A stretch of 64,000 nucleotides of DNA from Cryoendolithus antarcticus (lineage: Eukaryota; Ascomycota; Dothideomycetes; Cladosporiales; Cladosporiaceae): assembly GCA_002077065.1 (NCBI GenBank), contig NAJO01000001.1, positions 248,001-312,000 on the forward strand. Reading direction: 5' to 3'. Shown in pieces: positions 53,797-64,000 of this stretch; positions within the stretch are counted from its first letter, which is position 1, and every line of letters starts with the position of its first letter. The notes under the pieces are model-generated. The model was not told the DNA's origin and did not search any database. It worked only from the letters and a program-made list of their open reading frames with translations. The position numbers were made by a program, and so were the translations under genes.

Positions 53797-54775
53797 ATGC
53801 ATCGGCTTGCCATTCTCGCCGTAGCACTCGTCGTTGCTTGCACCACCGCGCAAAGCAGCTGTCGCTTTCCCAACGGCACATTACTCCGGGACACGCCTGA
53901 GTGGAACATATATCAACCGTGCTCAGCAAACGATGGACCTACACCTATGTGTTGCGCTCTAGCTCGTTCTAACCAACCTTACGGCCAAGATGCTTCGGGT
54001 TTCACGCAGGATCAGTGTTTGCCAAACGGGCTTTGTCTGAATGGTGCGACCACCGACCCAGGGGACCGAATCACAACTTATGTAAGTTACGACCATCATC
54101 ACACTTTTTGACGATAACTAACGCCCTGCAGTTTGTGACTACTGTACTGAGTATGGCAAATCAGATAGCGTTGCGAAGTGCGTCAATGCTTGCAGTGGGA
54201 ATCTTACAACCAACATGACAACATGCGACGGCACGAAGAACAGTACTGATTGGTGTTGTGGGAAGACCACAGACTGCTGCTACACAGGTACCGGAGTCGT
54301 TTCACTGGGGCAGTCCCTGGGCGGCGTAATCTCAAGTACCTCCAGTAGCTCGAGCGGAACGGTAACATCGACATCCTCGCCTCCGTCGACAAATTCACTA
54401 ATGGTCGCATCGGCGTCTGTTACATCTGCGTCTATCGAGTCTGCGGCCCCGACAGCATCTCACGGCTCTACGCCAAGCTCGACTGGACCTAGCGGAGGCA
54501 CGATTGCAGGTATTGCCGTCGGCTCAGTGATAGATGTGGCTTATATCGCAGCAGGGCTGTTTTACGTTCTCAGAGTGCGCCGCGCGAAGAGAGTAGGCTA
54601 CGGCGCGCCAACTTCTGCTGAATTCCCCTACATAGCAGAGGCGCCTGGTCAGAGTCAGAACGCGGCATTCCAAGACATGGCGACGGTAAACAAGCACGCT
54701 CGGCTTGCGGAAATGCCTGGATCATTGCCTGTCGAGCTGCATGGTGATTCGGGAGGTCGTTCGTACAAGCCTTGA
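53797..54775 (+). CDS. Cys-rich single-pass surface protein, copy 1 (tandem splice donors)
   Basis: Exon 1 starts at 53797 with a signal peptide (HRLAILAVALVVACTTAQ). The Cys-rich ectodomain carries CRFPNGTLLRDTPEWNIYQPC and CCALARSNQPYG..CLPNGLC, then after the intron YCTEYGKSD and WCCGKTTDCCYTG. A Ser/Thr-rich stalk, a transmembrane helix (GIAVGSVIDVAYIAAGLFYVL) and a short tail follow. The strong donor GTAAGT at 54082 joined to exon 2 at 54132 shifts the frame and ends at 54218 (about 123 residues, soluble). A second donor four bases on (54086) restores the frame used by copy 2, giving 310 residues. Coordinates given are for the long form, exons 53797..54085 and 54132..54775. Family members look like wall or surface sensors; ligand unknown. 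Confidence 0.72.
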
Positions 54776-55742
54776 CCAACACTTTGGTTATGGCTGTACA
54801 TATATATCTGTGAGAGGATCACACCGATTCATAACTTAAGCCAGTTGCTGCCATCGTTCCTTCGCTCAAGAACCCAGCAACTTTGCCATTCGACTTCCCC
54901 TCGCTCGTCCTGTGTCACGCTCACACAACGCACCCTTAATCGTGATGCGCATTGAATGACGAACTTCAACCTACTCCACACGGGATGATGCCTCAGGCAT
55001 CTGCAGACGAGATGAAGTGGGAAACGCGCTAACGAATCATTCTCCGACCCCGAACATCGTCTCTGCACTCAGCCCCTCTGTGCACATCAATTCCCATCAT
55101 GGGCCCGCATATGCACCCGCGGTGGTACATGTACTCACCTGCTGAGCGGTTCAGCCCTGCAAGTACTACCACCAGTCGCGCAGTACCAACAGCGTACCGG
55201 TGAGAGGCCGATGCGCCACTGAATGAATTCCCGCTACCACGTCTTCCCCTTCCAGCAGACCTACGGACCAATCACACGATCGCGTTGACACTGACGATGC
55301 GCGACGGGCAGAGGTCCTGCTCACGGCCGGGTGATATCAATCCGCGGTACGCCGATCGCTGAAGCTCACTGGTTGGCCCTACCTGTGGTTGGAGGCGAAC
55401 AGCACTCATTTGCCTCACCCAGGAAGGGCCTCCTTCACGTTTGAGCGTGTCGCACCGATGTTTCTGAGACTCTCACGTTCTCGATGCTAATTTGCAACGC
55501 GCATCTATCATATAACGTGCATACGAGGAGAGCCAACCGCTTTTTCGATCGTTGCCTGAGGTGCGCAGCTGAAGCTGCGTACCTCTGTCTGGCAGGCGGT
55601 GCTTATGCCGCAGCGTCAATAAGAACTTTTCCGCCCCGGTCGACAGATACATACCCCTATCCGTCGCTATGATATGTTGTTTCACCTCACGAGTCCTTTG
55701 CACGTTTCATTTTATATACAGACATTCTCCCCTCTCATAACG
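54776..55742. other. Intergenic between the two surface-protein paralogues
   Basis: 967 bp, the longest gene-free stretch in the window. No open frame, RNA gene or repeat is supported. Confidence 0.5.
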
Positions 55743-56860
55743 ATGCTTTCGCATGGCGCTATAGTTGTTGCATCACTCATCCTTGTTGCAGCTGCGCAGA
55801 ACACATGCCGATTCCCAAACGGGACTCTGCTCCCAGATAGCCCGGAATGGAATATCTACCAGCCCTGTCCCACAGGTCAGGGTCCGTCAACCATCTGCTG
55901 CGCGCTTGGACGATCCAATCCTCCGTACGGTAGTTTATTACAGGGCTTCACTCAAGACCAATGTCTCCCGAACGGACTCTGTCAGAATGGACTGACCATG
56001 ACCGATGGAAAGCAGGTCACCACATGGGTGAGTGGGTCTTCTGTTCAAGTTTGGAGATGGCAGCTGATGCGTGCTAGTTCGTCGACTATTGCACGGAGTT
56101 TGGACAGTCGGACAGCTCCATTAGTTGTATCAACACGTGTGCTTCGGAAGCTACCAGTAACATGACGCCATGTGACGGTACTCAGAACAGCACGAGATGG
56201 TGTTGTGGAATCGGCACAGACTGCTGCTATACCGGAATAGGAGTCGTCGTTCTGCAGCAGGTCTTCGGAAGTGTGGCTGCCAGTGCGATTACAAGTGCGA
56301 CTTCGAGCGCACCTTCCAGTACATCCTCCAGTGCGGCTTCGAGCGTTCCAGCGACTACAAATCCGATCGCGACTTCGAGCTCATCTCCGCAATCGATTTC
56401 GAGTACTCCGTCCAGTGCGTCGTCAAGCGGATCGAACCCTCTGACTAGCCAAGCGTCAACCGAATCAAACCTTCTCACTAGCCAAGCGTCAGTCTCAACC
56501 TCTTCTACAATCTCTCAGACGACCTCAGCCGCGTCTCCTATGACCTCGAGCACGAACGCGTCGACTTCGAAGACACTCAGCGGCGGCGCAATAGCCGGTA
56601 TCGTCATTGGCGTAGTCGCTGGTCTAGCACTTGCAGCAGCAGCATTTCTACTTGCACGGAGTGCCCGTCGTGACAGGCACGCTGAACATATAGCGCCATC
56701 AAATGGTGGGCCCTCGGCTCCTGTGGAAGCTCCGGCCTACAGTCCACGACCCGCTATGCAGGAGCTGGGCGCATTGGGCAAGCAAGACTATGTGCCAGAG
56801 ATGCCTGGAGCACCACCAAGCGAGCTGTACGGTTCCACTGCTTCGATTGCACACAAGTAG
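55743..56860 (+). CDS. Cys-rich single-pass surface protein, copy 2
   Basis: Two exons, 55743..56027 and 56078..56860 (50-bp intron, donor GTGAGT, acceptor GCTAG, phase 0), giving 355 residues. A signal peptide (LSHGAIVVASLILVAAAQ) is followed by the same ectodomain as copy 1: CRFPNGTLLPDSPEWNIYQPC, CCALGRSNPPYGS, CLPNGLCQNG, then FVDYCTEFGQSD and WCCGIGTDCCYTGIG. The stalk is about 115 residues of Ser/Thr/Ala, with a twice-repeated LTSQAS unit. The transmembrane helix is AIAGIVIGVVAGLALAAAAFLL, followed by an Arg-rich stop and a cytosolic tail ending MPGAPPSELYGS. The tail resembles copy 1 (MPGSLPVELHGD). The heavily O-glycosylatable stalk suggests a cell-wall-spanning sensor; that is inference from layout. 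Confidence 0.82.
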
Positions 56861-57765
56861 ACTCCGGGTGATGTGCTGTAACATACTGAAACGATGAAGC
56901 TACTACCGCACCGCTGAGGGTCCTATGGGCCTTGTCAGCTGCAAACAAAGGCAGTACACTGACCATCAATGCTAGCGACGTTCCACCATCAGGGCAAGAC
57001 TCTGGTGTGTTTGCTGTGCATGTGCAGTCGACAGCCTCGATATCAATTTCCAATGGACTGGCCATGCAGCCGAGCACGCGGACGCCAAGCGATGGAGTGG
57101 AAGGACCTATGGCAGGGTCGAAAAGCTCGCTGTCAAGAGAAGCAGTACGGTGGCTCTGTTACCCTTCCTGCTAATGGTCTCGGCGTTGGTGACGGCCTGT
57201 TGATTGAACGGTGACGCATAGACTACTTCTTCCAATCATGACCACACTTCCTCGGCGCTAGGCTTGTCAGATACCAATCTATAGGGCAGTCGAACATCTC
57301 GAGTTCATGGCGCGTGATGTTCATCATTTGCGAATGAAGGCGAATCCAGGAGCACGTCGTCGCGTGGGTTCGTCCCGTCGCCTTACCGCACCTTATTTCA
57401 TCGACTTACTTCCAACCTCTCGTGTTGCCCTCACTGGCATTGACAAGTCACCACTTATGGTTCAAACGTTTTCACAGCGTCGACGAAGAACGGTATGGAG
57501 ATGCAGTGGGGGCTTAGCTCTTGGTGGCGCAATGGCTGCAGATCACTAGCCCGAACTCCACCCCTGCACGCGAAGCTGCAGGTATGGCGAGTAGAGTCGC
57601 AGGATTCCGAGCCTGCAGCAAAATAGAGGCTGAACAATACAGCTTGTACGCTATTGCAAGCCTTGTACAACCCCTTCGGCGAGGCTGCCGAGTTGTTGGC
57701 GCACTCACGATCATGCATGTTGTTGTGAGTCGTCTTCATTCCGTTATGCTGTCGCGATAGACGCG
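56861..57765. other. Intergenic upstream of the GTPase/patatin gene
   Basis: 905 bp. Short frames occur on both strands without family features. It contains the promoter of the large gene at 57766. Confidence 0.5.
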
Positions 57766-60700
57766 ATGGGATCCCTTGATTTTCCGTCTCTGTCCTTCGG
57801 CGACTTCTCTCTGCCTTCCTTCGAGCTGCCGCCTTTGACAGCCAAGCCAGCGTCTGACGATGGTCCAGAGTCTGGCGAGGAAGAAGACACTCCTCGGGAG
57901 TCAAGCGATGGTGGGTCGTGGGTGGAGCAGAGCACAGCTGTGAGCACGGGAGAGACAGATGCGACGGAGCTCTCGAAGCAGTCAAAGGAGGGGCATACAC
58001 ATTCAGACCAACAATGGGACACTGCACCGCCTCAAGGAGTGCAGCCAGCGCTGAGCAGGAGATTCTCGTATGAGTCTGGTGGCGACAATGACCTCAGTGT
58101 TGTGACAGGCGCCGATGAGGAGGTGCCAGGTGAGGTCACTGGAGCCAATGGCAGGTCCACTGCAGAGCTGCCTTGGGCAGAGACGCCGCAAGATGAGGAC
58201 GATGCTGAATTTCAGCGCGTCCTTGAAAATTCGCGACAGACGGCGGCAGAAGACGAGCGACGACGGTCGCGTTATAGTCAGCGACATGCTTACCGACCAC
58301 ATGTTCCTGCTTCGCCAACTGAACGAGATGCCCAGTACAATGCACCACTACATAGAGCACCCTCGGTATCACCCATGGTCTCGGACGACTACTCAACGTC
58401 CTACTCGGGCCCGCCCGTCCATGGTGCACTATCAGTATCACCAATGGTCTCTGATGACTACACAGCGACCTACGCGAGCTCGACCTTTCCATCTGTCCCA
58501 GGAGTCTCGCCAATGCATAGTGCGGACTACTCACAGATTGATTCGCGGCCGTCTGCCATGAGTACCATTGCATCTCTTCCCACGCCACAAAGCATCGGAC
58601 GTACTCCTTCCACGTCCAACAGGCAGGGATCAATAAGAAAGAACGCCGCCACTGCACGACCATCTTCACCACTTGCACGAGAGGCAAGCGCTAGAGCCTC
58701 TCGATCACGTCCACTCAGCAACACATACCGTCCGACTCGGATACCCTTGTCCAGCAGCCCGAATAGGATGGACGGTGGCATGCGATCGCCACAGCTCATA
58801 ATTCCTGACGAGAGCCGTCGCCCACGAGCAGGCTCGTACAACAGTGCACGTATGCAGATTAGAGACTCGTCCAGAGCACGCAGTACGACCTCGGGAGCCA
58901 CATCAGGAGAGTTGTGTGAGGATTGCCAGCGCGTTGGCCCTCGCCGATACTACTGCAACGTCTGCACACTTGTATTCTGTGATACATGTTGGGACCGACA
59001 GCTGATTCACAGATCGAAGCGATTGGCTGTGGGAGCAGGCACGATACCGCATGAGAAGACCGATCAATCGGTCGCAAGGAAAGTGCGCGATGTGCTTACC
59101 CCGGATCTCAGGGATGAGGAGCGAGAGCAACTGCATATTGCCGACATTGACACCACCTGGTTTGGTGTTGTGCGTGAAGGTCACGAGCGACCACTGTTCC
59201 GCGACTATGGCCGCTATGCAAACCTCATTGCCGGCGCCAAAGACTTACGGATGGAGTCTGCTACGGCTTTGTCTGCGACATCTGATCATAGCGAGACTCT
59301 GTACCCGAGTTTGGTGTCCTTTGTCGGCCAAACAGGCGCTGGGAAAAGCACACTGATCAAGCTTTTGATCGATCTGAAGTCTGAGGAAGACGAACGGTTT
59401 CCCACGCCAGTCGTGGGCGCTGTCGGCAGAGACGTCGCCACTTCCGAGGATGTCCACCTTTACCTGGATCCGGATTCGTCTGAGTCTCAAGCACCGCTTC
59501 TGTTTGCTGATTGCGAAGGACTCGAGGGTGGCGAGCGAGACCCAATCGGCGCCAAGCTGAAACGCAAGATGGAGTCCGCTCAGCCCGTTGGGCCTGGTGG
59601 CCGTCGCAAGCCTCGCCTCAAACATACATCAGAACGTGAGCTGATCTGGGCGGACACGCCGAAGAAGCAATCACGAGAATTCGCTGTGGCCCATCTGTAC
59701 CCTCGACTACTGTATACTTTCAGCGACGTCATCTGCTTCGTGCTGCGAAATCCTAGGTAAGACCCAGCTCGCTCGGATGCAACCTTGGCTGACTATGACA
59801 GGGTAATTGAGAGCGTATTGGAGCGGCTTGTTGATTGGGCTGCTGCTGCGCTGGAAAAGGTTTACTTCCTGACTGTCCTGCTCCAAGTAGCCACTCTGTA
59901 CTGACGGTTTCAGTCATCGAACCAACCGGTCCTGCCGCACGCAATTCTCGTCCTCAATGCTAGCGAAAATGACATTCCTGAAGACCTCTGGGACGTCGAT
60001 AACGCTACCGAGTCTCTGATGGAGTCGTTGGCGAGAACGGTATACCAGAACAGTAAGTTCTCATTCACCTCTCGAGAAAACCTGAGGGCACTGACTCAGG
60101 ACCCAGGCACCTTCAAACGCTATGCACAGTTCTGGCGAGAGAGGAATCGTTCCGTGGAAAGCGTTCAAGACCTGGTGCTATCGTATTACAGCTCCTTGCG
60201 GGTCGTGCGCATCCCGACTACTGGCCGGCCCAAGCTCATCCGTGAGCAAGTTGAGAAGCTCTCAGATGGCATCAGGTGGGCTAGTAAGCAATCGAGAGAG
60301 CGGAAGCTTGAGCTCAGGATGCTTCTTGACGCTGACGATTTCGCGCCTTATCTGTCCAATGCTTTCGATCACTTCGCTGAGAATCTGAACACGCCCTTCG
60401 ACTTCGTTCAGGCGTCATTCGTCAACTCTCCTATCCCTAACGACTTTGGAGGCAATATTCTGAAGCTTGCCTTGCAAGTCATGGAGTGCTGGGTAGATGT
60501 TGCGAAGGCTGCGCCGATCTTTGAAGAATTGAGTTATCTAGTGGCGTCGAGTATTCTCTTGGATGCTGCGCGGCATAAAATACGAGGGACGGCTGAGCAG
60601 ATCTTTCCTCAGTACCTAGAACACCTGGACAACGCACTGGAAAACTTCTGCGATCGACATTGGCCCTGCGAATATTACGATCCGAAGAGACAAGGTGGCC

Positions 60701-63415
60701 GCTGTGTCAACGTACGCAGTGGGCACGGTGCGAAAGGTCACCAGTCGAAGTCTGGGAAGCTACTGGCCGCCGGTGACTATGTCTCAGAATTCTCCTTCCG
60801 CGACTACCAGCGAGTCTTCCAGGAAGACACCTATCGCATGCTGGTGCGTCTCCGAGAACGTGTCCAGGACAAGGAGCGCAATGGTAACATGCCAGAAGAG
60901 CAAGCTGCTGCCGAAGTGCATAAGGAGATGGTGCTTCCGTACTTCTTCCAGCACGCCTCTCGTGGTAACGTGCGATCATTCGTAAGTCATACGATCTGCT
61001 ACAGCTGCCTGTTTGAGTCTCCTGAGCACGCTTTACCTTGTGGGCATATTATCTGTACCACATGTCTGCGGACATATGGCAAGTCACATCTAAACCGATA
61101 CGTGGAGATACCTGAGTGCCCAATCGAAAAACGCGAGCGACGATTCCGATCTGCCTGGAAAGTCAATCTGAAGCCTGCGAGCTGCGGCGTTCGACTGCTC
61201 ACTCTTGACGGCGGAGGTGTTCGAGGCATAGTCGAGCTGGAGATACTTAAGCAGCTCGAGCGTGAGCTGGGTGGCCGAGTCAGCGTTCAAAGCTTCTTCG
61301 ACCTGATCGTTGGTACGAGCACTGGCGGCATCATCGCACTTGGACTCACAGCCCGCAACTGGACCGTCGAGCAGTGCACTCAACACTTCGAGGCGCTATG
61401 TGCGAAGGCATTTACGCTTCGTAAGGGCATGAATATGCCAGGCGTGGGCTGGCTGGTCTCGAACTACAATCACTCGATGTACGAGACGCAACCTTTACAA
61501 GAAGCGTTGATCGAGGCATTCACTGAAGATCAGTACCTATTCGGTGGGCAGCGATCTGAATCAGGCACAATGGATGTCAAAGTCGCGGTAACAGCGACTT
61601 CAGCGGCAGGAAGCGCGGTGGTACTGGCAAATTACAATCGATTTTGCACAGAGAAGCTGTCGTACATGTTTCATCGGCCTGAGAAACGCAATGGTGAGCT
61701 CAAGACCTGGGAAGCTGCACGAGCAACTTCAGCAGCCCCAAAGTACTTCAAGCCACTGTGCCACGAAACGTCGAAGCAGATCTTCTCAGATGGCGGCATC
61801 TACCACAACAACCCGATACACATCGCAGAACGGGAACGTCGTCTCATCTGGCCGACCGTGGACGAGCAAGGTCCAGATGTTATTGTCAGTATTGGTACTC
61901 TGTTCTGTCGGAAGGTGAAGGAAAAGAAGAGTATGAGGTGGACCTCCTCGCCCCGAGGTATTGTGGCCCACGGACGCTTCTTGACAAAGTTGGCCAATGA
62001 CCACCTGCACACGTCTTTAGACTCGGAGAAGACCTGGAACGAGTTCCTCAACATACGAGCACCGCGTGGCAAAGAGAAGGACCGCTACATTCGTATCAAT
62101 CCTGAGATCGACGAGCATCCGCCCAAGCTCGATGACGTTGGTCAGATGAAGAAGCTGCAAGAACGCACGAGATTGCTTGTTGCGGATGATCCACGGATCA
62201 AGGCCCTTGCCAAAAGACTTGTGGCTACAAGTTTCTATCTGGACATCGTTGGCGATGTGCGAGAAGACGTAAAGGGAGATTTGTACGAGGTCACAGGTGC
62301 GTTCTGGTGCAGACAATATCGCGCTGTCATCTGCTAATATCCCACTTGCAGGCTACGTTCACAATCGCTTCATTGTGGGCCACGAGATCTCTGAATTGGG
62401 GAAATTACTAAAGGCATGGGCTACCGCTGGCCACGCCGCTCATCTACTGATCACTGAAGTCGACGACGGTATCCATCTCCCGCAAGAGATGCTGTTTGAC
62501 TCGAAGGTTATCAACCGTATGATCCAACACCAAGTCTTCCGGATGGACCCTGTGACTATTCGGCGATCTACCAAGTTTGCGAAGACTGATATCTCGCTGT
62601 GCTATACGAAGGGCACATACTACCCCATCAGCGGTTTCCCACGACTTCTTCATGCCGACAAACCGGTCGTTACTGGTTTAGTAGGTCGACATGCGCTGAC
62701 GGTGGCGAGCTCAGTTCGGTGGGCTTCACGAAGCAGATCCCAGCAGCAAAGGCGATTCGATTGGACGCCCCCGGACATCCTGCCGCCACTGGGCGTACAA
62801 GACATTCTTGCCAGCTACGCCAACCCGATGCATTTGCTTGGAAGTGTGACAGACGAGAATCTACTCATGATGAAGTCCCGCGTTGGAGTTGCCGGCATGA
62901 CTGGGCGTGAATCGAACGCCTATCTCTACCAAGCAGATACACACACGACTGCTGGCGCCAGTGCTTACAGCGAGCTGGAAGGCACATCGGCACGTTCGGA
63001 ATTACCTGCATCGCCTGCCGTGCAGCTCCGCGAAGACTTGCCGAAGCTGATCGTCGAGCTACCTGCTACGGAAGCATCAGAGATTCCGAAGTACTGGATG
63101 GCGGATGACGACTGGTCGGAAGCTCGCATGCCTCAGCCACGGGCTGTGGGAAGTATTTATATGAGTCTCTCGTGCGGTGATGTGCTTGAAGTGAGGAAGA
63201 TGCCAGCTGATGGTGAGTGAAATGATTCGATCACTTCCAATGACCTCGTAAACTAACTTCATCAAGGTACATGGCTTGTGTACCGGCCCTCTGACCAGCG
63301 CGAAGGCTGGGTGCCTAGCTCTTGTCTACGGCCGCTGGAGAACCACCGCCCGATCGCAAACCACTCGCCTAGATCGCCATACTCGAATAGTCCCATCGAT
63401 GGGCGGCCATGGTAA
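57766..63415 (+). CDS. Zinc finger-GTPase-RING-patatin phospholipase-SH3 protein (1813 residues)
   Basis: Five exons: 57766..59756, 59802..59859, 59914..62296, 62352..63212 and 63267..63415. Introns are 45-55 bp and all joins keep the frame. Residues 1-380 are disordered with three 23-residue repeats (200-255). Residues 384-415 form a B-box/ZZ-type zinc finger (C384, C387, C397, C400, C405, C408, H415). A P-loop GTPase follows: GQTGAGKST at 521-529 and a DCEG (DxxG) G3 motif at 582. A helical region leads to a RING-type finger from C1045 (CYSC..CGHIICTTC). The patatin domain has LDGGGVRG at about 1115, nucleophile Ser1152 in GTSTGG and Asp1309 in DGG. Residues ~1743-1785 form a C-terminal SH3 fold (SCGDVLEVRK, EGWVPSSCL). 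Probable role: a GTP-gated phospholipase effector with protein-interaction and possible ubiquitin-ligase modules. Function is inference; fungal relatives carry only generic lysophospholipase names. Confidence 0.87.
58363..58530 (+). repeat. Three 23-residue coding repeats (SVSPMxSxDY)
   Basis: Within exon 1 of the GTPase/patatin gene the ten-residue core SVSPMVSDDY occurs at residues 200-209 and 223-232, and a variant GVSPMHSADY at 246-255. The period is exactly 23 residues. Ser-Pro in each unit could be a proline-directed phosphorylation site. Confidence 0.8.
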
Positions 63416-63729
63416 TGCGTTGGCTTTGCATGCGTGCTCTAATGCATCTTGTTCATCTTCGCTACACGGTTGGACCGGCGTATACTTACATCATAGCAAG
63501 CACGATCTACACTGAATGCGCTGAGCTTGAGAGTCTGACGACAGACGTGGTCACTCATAGCACAACGGGTGTATAGAAAAGCTCGGCGCAGCGACGAGTC
63601 GATACCCAGATACGTAATCCAATGTCAATGCTGACGACCGCTCTACACAATCTGATCTTCACTCAACTTCCTCACTGTTTCTCCCCTCTCGGCTCATCGC
63701 ACAACCTCTTCAATGTTTCCACCTCTTCT

Positions 63730-63987
63730 CTAGTCCTCGCGCCTCCGCTTCGTCCCCTTGATGGGCTTCGCACGCCCTCCTATAGGGGCTCCAAGCTCAG
63801 GATTCGGTAGGATCACTGGCTCAGGTCCGACCTCCACACCGCGCTGATTCGCATAAAACCACTCCTGATACGCCACTGCCGAATCCAAATGGGCCTGCAT
63901 CTCGGGTGAAATGTCCTTCGACTTCTTGTTGTTCCGCTTCTTCTCAGTCTTCTGCGATCCCTGCTGCGACGCGTTGACACCGGCCAT
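63730..63987 (-). CDS. Small basic protein of unknown function
   Basis: 85 residues from an ATG at 63987. It has a Lys-rich start (KTEKKRNNKKSKD), a short helix (SPEMQAHLDSAVAYQEWFYA), a Pro-rich middle and a basic end (KPIKGTKRRRED), consistent with a nuclear or nucleolar protein. I do not recognise a family. Coding bias and the well-formed start support a real gene. It may extend beyond the window edge if an upstream exon exists. Confidence 0.55.
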   Translation of the reverse strand: MAGVNASQQGSQKTEKKRNNKKSKDISPEMQAHLDSAVAYQEWFYANQRGVEVGPEPVILPNPELGAPIGGRAKPIKGTKRRRED

Positions 63988-64000
63988 GACAAGAGCCTCG

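Noticed and set aside
56430..56500. Repeated LTSQAS segment as a mobile or structural repeat
   Set aside because: It is a two-copy unit within a Ser/Thr stalk, typical low-complexity variation of such stalks.
1..64000. CRISPR arrays, bacterial operons, insertion sequences
   Set aside because: The genes have spliceosomal introns and fungal families; no direct-repeat array or transposase was found.

Overview
The window is nuclear DNA of a filamentous ascomycete (Pezizomycotina), most likely a Dothideomycete. The genes are closely packed on both strands. Their introns are short (about 45-75 bp, with GT donors, CTAAC or CTGAC branch sites and AG acceptors). The families are those expected of such fungi: Bud14-like SH3 protein, Mdm10, DUF2421/ArAE transporter, DUF4246, F-box-like tandem paralogues and a MAPEG protein. 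Species and exact order are not established. Exon joins below were worked out by hand from splice signals, frame and family resemblance; no RNA evidence or database search was available.

Layout. 0-4 kb: mitochondrial translation block (uL4m and mL38 head to head, then mitochondrial IF-3). 4-9 kb: a C2H2 zinc-finger gene and three tandem F-box-like paralogues, of which only the middle one is intact. 9-19.5 kb: acyl-CoA thioesterase, dual PH-domain protein, a secreted protein possibly of actin/Hsp70 descent, an ArAE/DUF2421 transporter, a disordered protein and a small two-helix membrane protein. 19.7 kb: an intron-containing tRNA-Ser(CGA). 20-24.6 kb: a divergent pair made of a 318-residue protein with gasdermin-like layout (inference) and a 1029-residue caspase-like/DUF2235 lipase fusion. 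24.9-28 kb: two beta-propeller enzymes (arylsulfotransferase and SMP-30/gluconolactonase types). 28-46 kb: mostly housekeeping genes (MDM10, MRT4, eL32, a quinone-oxidoreductase-like MDR enzyme, Bud14-like scaffold, an unknown 822-residue protein, RNR2, WD40 protein). 46-53 kb: MAPEG protein, a broken DUF4246 gene, a second gene with an internal stop, DUF1275 membrane protein, uL15m. 53.8-57 kb: two tandem Cys-rich single-pass surface proteins. 57.7-63.4 kb: a five-exon gene for a 1813-residue zinc finger/GTPase/RING/patatin/SH3 protein.

The accessory parts carry the most interesting signal. Two large multidomain proteins each join a sensor or switch module (caspase-like protease; P-loop GTPase plus zinc fingers) to a lipid hydrolase (DUF2235; patatin). 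One of them shares a promoter region with a possible pore-forming protein. This resembles the architecture of fungal and bacterial regulated cell-death and self/non-self systems. That functional reading is inference; the domains and catalytic motifs are visible in the sequence. Four broken or oddly spliced genes (two F-box copies, DUF4246, the 49-50 kb gene) indicate active birth-and-death turnover in these accessory segments.
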